NCBI RefSeq assembly: GCF_019977655.1
Contig: NZ_AP024849.1
Location: forward strand, 1,187,001-1,251,000
Direction: 5' to 3'
From: Clostridium gelidum
Lineage (GTDB): Bacteria; Bacillota; Clostridia; Clostridiales; Clostridiaceae
DNA length: 64,000 nucleotides
In this document: one piece after another, positions 62,322 to 64,000 of the stretch
How the letters are laid out: each line of letters begins with the position of its first letter
Numbering within the stretch: position 1 is the stretch's first letter
Notes under the pieces: generated by a model
Database searches by the model: none
Told to the model about the DNA's origin: nothing
The model's input: only the letters and a program-made list of their open reading frames with translations
Program-made: the position numbers and the translations under genes

Positions 62322-62837
62322 TTATATTTCCTTTAACTTGTTTATTATATTGGATTGTAATAATGTTGTCACTAAAACAAGTGATAAAGCGACACCACTT
62401 ACAGTTTGAATTATTAACATAGGAAGTTCAACAAATCCCATAGCTGTTCCATATAAAAGTATTCTTACAAATGTATATCCTGCAATTTGAAATATACCTC
62501 CAACAGTGGCACCTATTAACCAGCCAAATCTTAAATTAGGAAATAATTTTTCAGTCATTATACCCATAATCATAGCCATTATAGCTTTTATGAAAAGTGT
62601 TGGAATAATCCACTGAGTGTATCCACCTAAAAGGTCAGCTAAAGCAGCACCAATTCCTCCAGCTACAGCTCCTTTACGCCAGCCTAAAATTAATACTGAC
62701 ACAAAAATCATACAATCGCCTAAATGTGTATATCCACTTATTGAAGGAATTTTTATAAAAAATGTTCCGAGAAAAACTAATGCAGCCATTAAACCCATTT
62801 TTGTTAAGTCTTTTGTTTTAATTTGTTCTTTTTCCAT
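62322..62837 (-). CDS. ECF transporter S component
   Basis: 171 residues with about six hydrophobic segments; N-terminal TKMGLMAALVFLGT matches the conserved start of many S components, and PSISGYTHLGDCMIFVSVLILG fits the YhgE/PdxU-like, riboflavin/pyridoxine-type branch. It binds a vitamin and works with an energising module encoded elsewhere. Convergent with a pyridoxamine kinase gene, so vitamin B6 is the preferred guess; other vitamins are possible. AAGGAGAA precedes the ATG. Confidence 0.87.
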   Translation of the reverse strand: MEKEQIKTKDLTKMGLMAALVFLGTFFIKIPSISGYTHLGDCMIFVSVLILGWRKGAVAGGIGAALADLLGGYTQWIIPTLFIKAIMAMIMGIMTEKLFPNLRFGWLIGATVGGIFQIAGYTFVRILLYGTAMGFVELPMLIIQTVSGVALSLVLVTTLLQSNIINKLKEI

Positions 62838-63262
62838 ATTATTCTCCTTTTGAAATCATTATTAATACTGTTTTAGATGTTATTACATATATTCAATGTC
62901 ATAATTAAAGATTGATTAGTTAAAATTAAAATTAATATTTAAATTTCAATACATACTAACATGAAAAAGATTATCATAAAATTTAAAAATAGTCTATTGT
63001 ATCGATACATATATAAGATGGTGAAATACAAATTTAAAGATGGCGTAGAATTGAGATAAAGAAGCAGAGGAATTACTGGCAGAAAATACTTCATTCAAAA
63101 ACATAGTATGCTTTATAAGAAATGGAGTGGAGCCAATAATTGTTGTTTTTTATGTGTGTAAAGTAATGCTAATAGAGGCCGTTTTAAAATGGCCTCTAGA
63201 AGATGAATTTTAAAAATGATATAATAAAAAGAAGAAAATATGGAAAGAAAGGTGAGTATTTT
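62838..63262 (+). other. gap before the DUF3990 gene
   Basis: Contains a TAGAGGCC/GGCCTCTA hairpin at 63173-63198 and two short out-of-frame coding-like stretches (MVKYKFKDGVEL near 63018; DKEAEELLAENTSFKN near 63055) that may be one frameshifted remnant. ATGTGTGTAAAGTAA near 63152 equals the sequence just after palindromic repeat copy B. Confidence 0.45.
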
Positions 63263-63718
63263 ATGTTGTATCATGCATCAGGAGAAATTGTAGAATTTCC
63301 AGAGATAAGAAAAAGTAGGTATACAAAAGATTTTTCATGGGGATTTTATTGTACTAATAATTTTGAACAAGCTAAAAAATGGGCTGAACGAAATAGGGAG
63401 TATGCTACAGTTAATTATTATACTTTTACAGAAAATAGAGACTTAAAAATATTGAAATTTGAAAATATGACTGATGAATGGTTAGATTTTATTGCAGCTT
63501 GTAGAAAAGGATTAATACATGATTATGATATAGTAGAAGGACCAATGGCAGATGATACTGTTTGGAATTATGTAAATGACTTTTTAGCTGAAGAAATTAC
63601 TAGAAATATTTTTTGGGAGTTAGCAAAATTTAAATATCCTACTCATCAAATAAGTTTTCATACATTAAGAGCATTAGATTGTCTCCAGTTTGAGAGGAGT
63701 GAAATTGTAAATGAATGA
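63263..63718 (+). CDS. DUF3990 family protein
   Basis: 151 residues. AAAGGTGAG at 63248-63256 supports the ATG at 63263 (MLYHASGEIVEFPEI); the frame is open from 63203. The N-terminal LYHAS, then SRYTKDFSWGFYCTNNFEQAKKWA and GPMADDTVW are typical of DUF3990, a family thought to have an ADP-ribosyltransferase-like fold. The next gene overlaps by 8 nt and encodes a DUF3791 protein, the usual partner. The pair may be a toxin-antitoxin or effector-immunity type module; not proven. Confidence 0.85.
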   Translation: MLYHASGEIVEFPEIRKSRYTKDFSWGFYCTNNFEQAKKWAERNREYATVNYYTFTENRDLKILKFENMTDEWLDFIAACRKGLIHDYDIVEGPMADDTVWNYVNDFLAEEITRNIFWELAKFKYPTHQISFHTLRALDCLQFERSEIVNE

Positions 63719-64000
63719 TGTTCAAAAAAATAATTTATTTTACGTTTGTTCACTTATAGAGTTTATTGGAAGAAATACGAAAAATAGAAGAGCGACCATT
63801 GTAAAAATACTTGGAAAGAAAGAATTAGAGAGGCAGTTAGAACTTGCAGATGTTAATCATTGTTTATCATTTGAACAAGTATCAGATGAGATAATAGAAT
63901 ATTTTAATATTCAAGAAGGTGATTTTGATTCAGTAGGGCTATGCAAATATAATGTGCCAAGTTTCCAAGCAATAGGTAAAGAATATCAAAGATTAATAAT
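63711..64000 (+). CDS. DUF3791 family protein (cut by window end)
   Basis: ATG at 63711 inside the end of the DUF3990 gene, after GAGAGGAG; at least 96 residues before the window ends. MNDVQKNNLFYVCSLIEFIGRNTKNRR is followed by a second, four-helix-like unit (LSFEQVSDEIIEYFN). DUF3791 proteins regularly accompany DUF3990, often overlapping. Probably a small helical partner or DNA-binding regulator of the upstream protein. Confidence 0.8.
   Translation, partial: MNDVQKNNLFYVCSLIEFIGRNTKNRRATIVKILGKKELERQLELADVNHCLSFEQVSDEIIEYFNIQEGDFDSVGLCKYNVPSFQAIGKEYQRLI

Noticed and set aside
63018..63180. Two short coding-like stretches upstream of DUF3990
   Set aside because: They need a frameshift to join, and no family was recognised; not enough for a pseudogene call.
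1..64000. CRISPR arrays, tRNA or rRNA genes, prophage
   Set aside because: No regular repeat-spacer pattern, no tRNA-like cloverleaf with conserved TTCGA arm, and no run of phage genes was noticed; only one transposase gene and one recombinase remnant are present.

Overview
The window is AT-rich, with short gene gaps, strong GGAGG-type ribosome binding sites, several TTG starts and Firmicute families throughout (LacI and PRD regulators, MtlR-like architecture, YesM/YesN, ECF S component, flagellin methylase FliB, DUF4317). It looks like a motile, anaerobic, saccharolytic Clostridium of the solventogenic/soil or gut type. No rRNA, tRNA or CRISPR array was seen. A chromosome is likely.

Left third (about 1.9-29.2 kb): the most notable region is a large catabolic locus. 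I read it as a pathway for plant C-glycosides, probably flavonoid C-glucosides. Its hallmark is an adjacent gene pair at 16122-17576 matching the beta (DUF6379) and alpha (sugar-phosphate isomerase-like TIM barrel) subunits of C-glycoside deglycosidase, the Mn-dependent enzyme that breaks a sugar-aglycone C-C bond after the sugar C3-OH has been oxidised. Around it are a GPH-type glycoside symporter (1946), a PRD/PTS-type regulator that has lost most of its phosphorylation sites (3735), two MFS transporters (5925, 24859), a PhlG/phloretin-hydrolase-family C-C hydrolase (7116) and an Old Yellow Enzyme-type FMN/FeS/FAD reductase (8011). A LacI repressor (10081), a NuoG-GltD plus NuoF-like electron-transfer pair (11495-14940) and a flavodoxin-like reductase (15050) follow. 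A minus-strand operon (24362 to 19570) carries two Gfo/Idh/MocA dehydrogenases, a second TIM-barrel isomerase/hydratase-like protein and a fumarate-reductase-like flavoprotein. A soluble chemoreceptor (18466), a membrane chemoreceptor (26195) and a ROK glucokinase (27977) are close by. A coherent but unproven model is: uptake; NAD-dependent 3-oxidation of the sugar; C-C cleavage; hydration and re-reduction of the 3-keto sugar; glucose phosphorylation; and reductive then hydrolytic opening of the aromatic aglycone. A short motif of the form TTTTTTCTGAAAA recurs in four intergenic regions of this locus and suggests a shared regulator.

Middle (about 29-51 kb): L-serine dehydratase subunits; an OmpR-type two-component system; a MerR regulator diverging from a secreted cell-wall-binding protein through a textbook 19-bp-spacer MerR promoter with a perfect dyad; an ISLre2-type transposase; fliB; an SGNH esterase; and a YesM/YesN two-component system next to a sugar ABC importer without its own ATPase. 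A dCache chemoreceptor and a small methyltransferase end the region.

Right part (about 51-64 kb): a two-component system with an ABC exporter of the antibiotic-peptide type; a remnant of a serine recombinase; a fossil piece of a second fliB copy; rRNA-modification-type enzymes; DUF4317; a pyridoxamine kinase and a convergent ECF S component; a TatD-linked radical SAM protein; and at the right edge an overlapping DUF3990/DUF3791 gene pair, the second cut by the window end.
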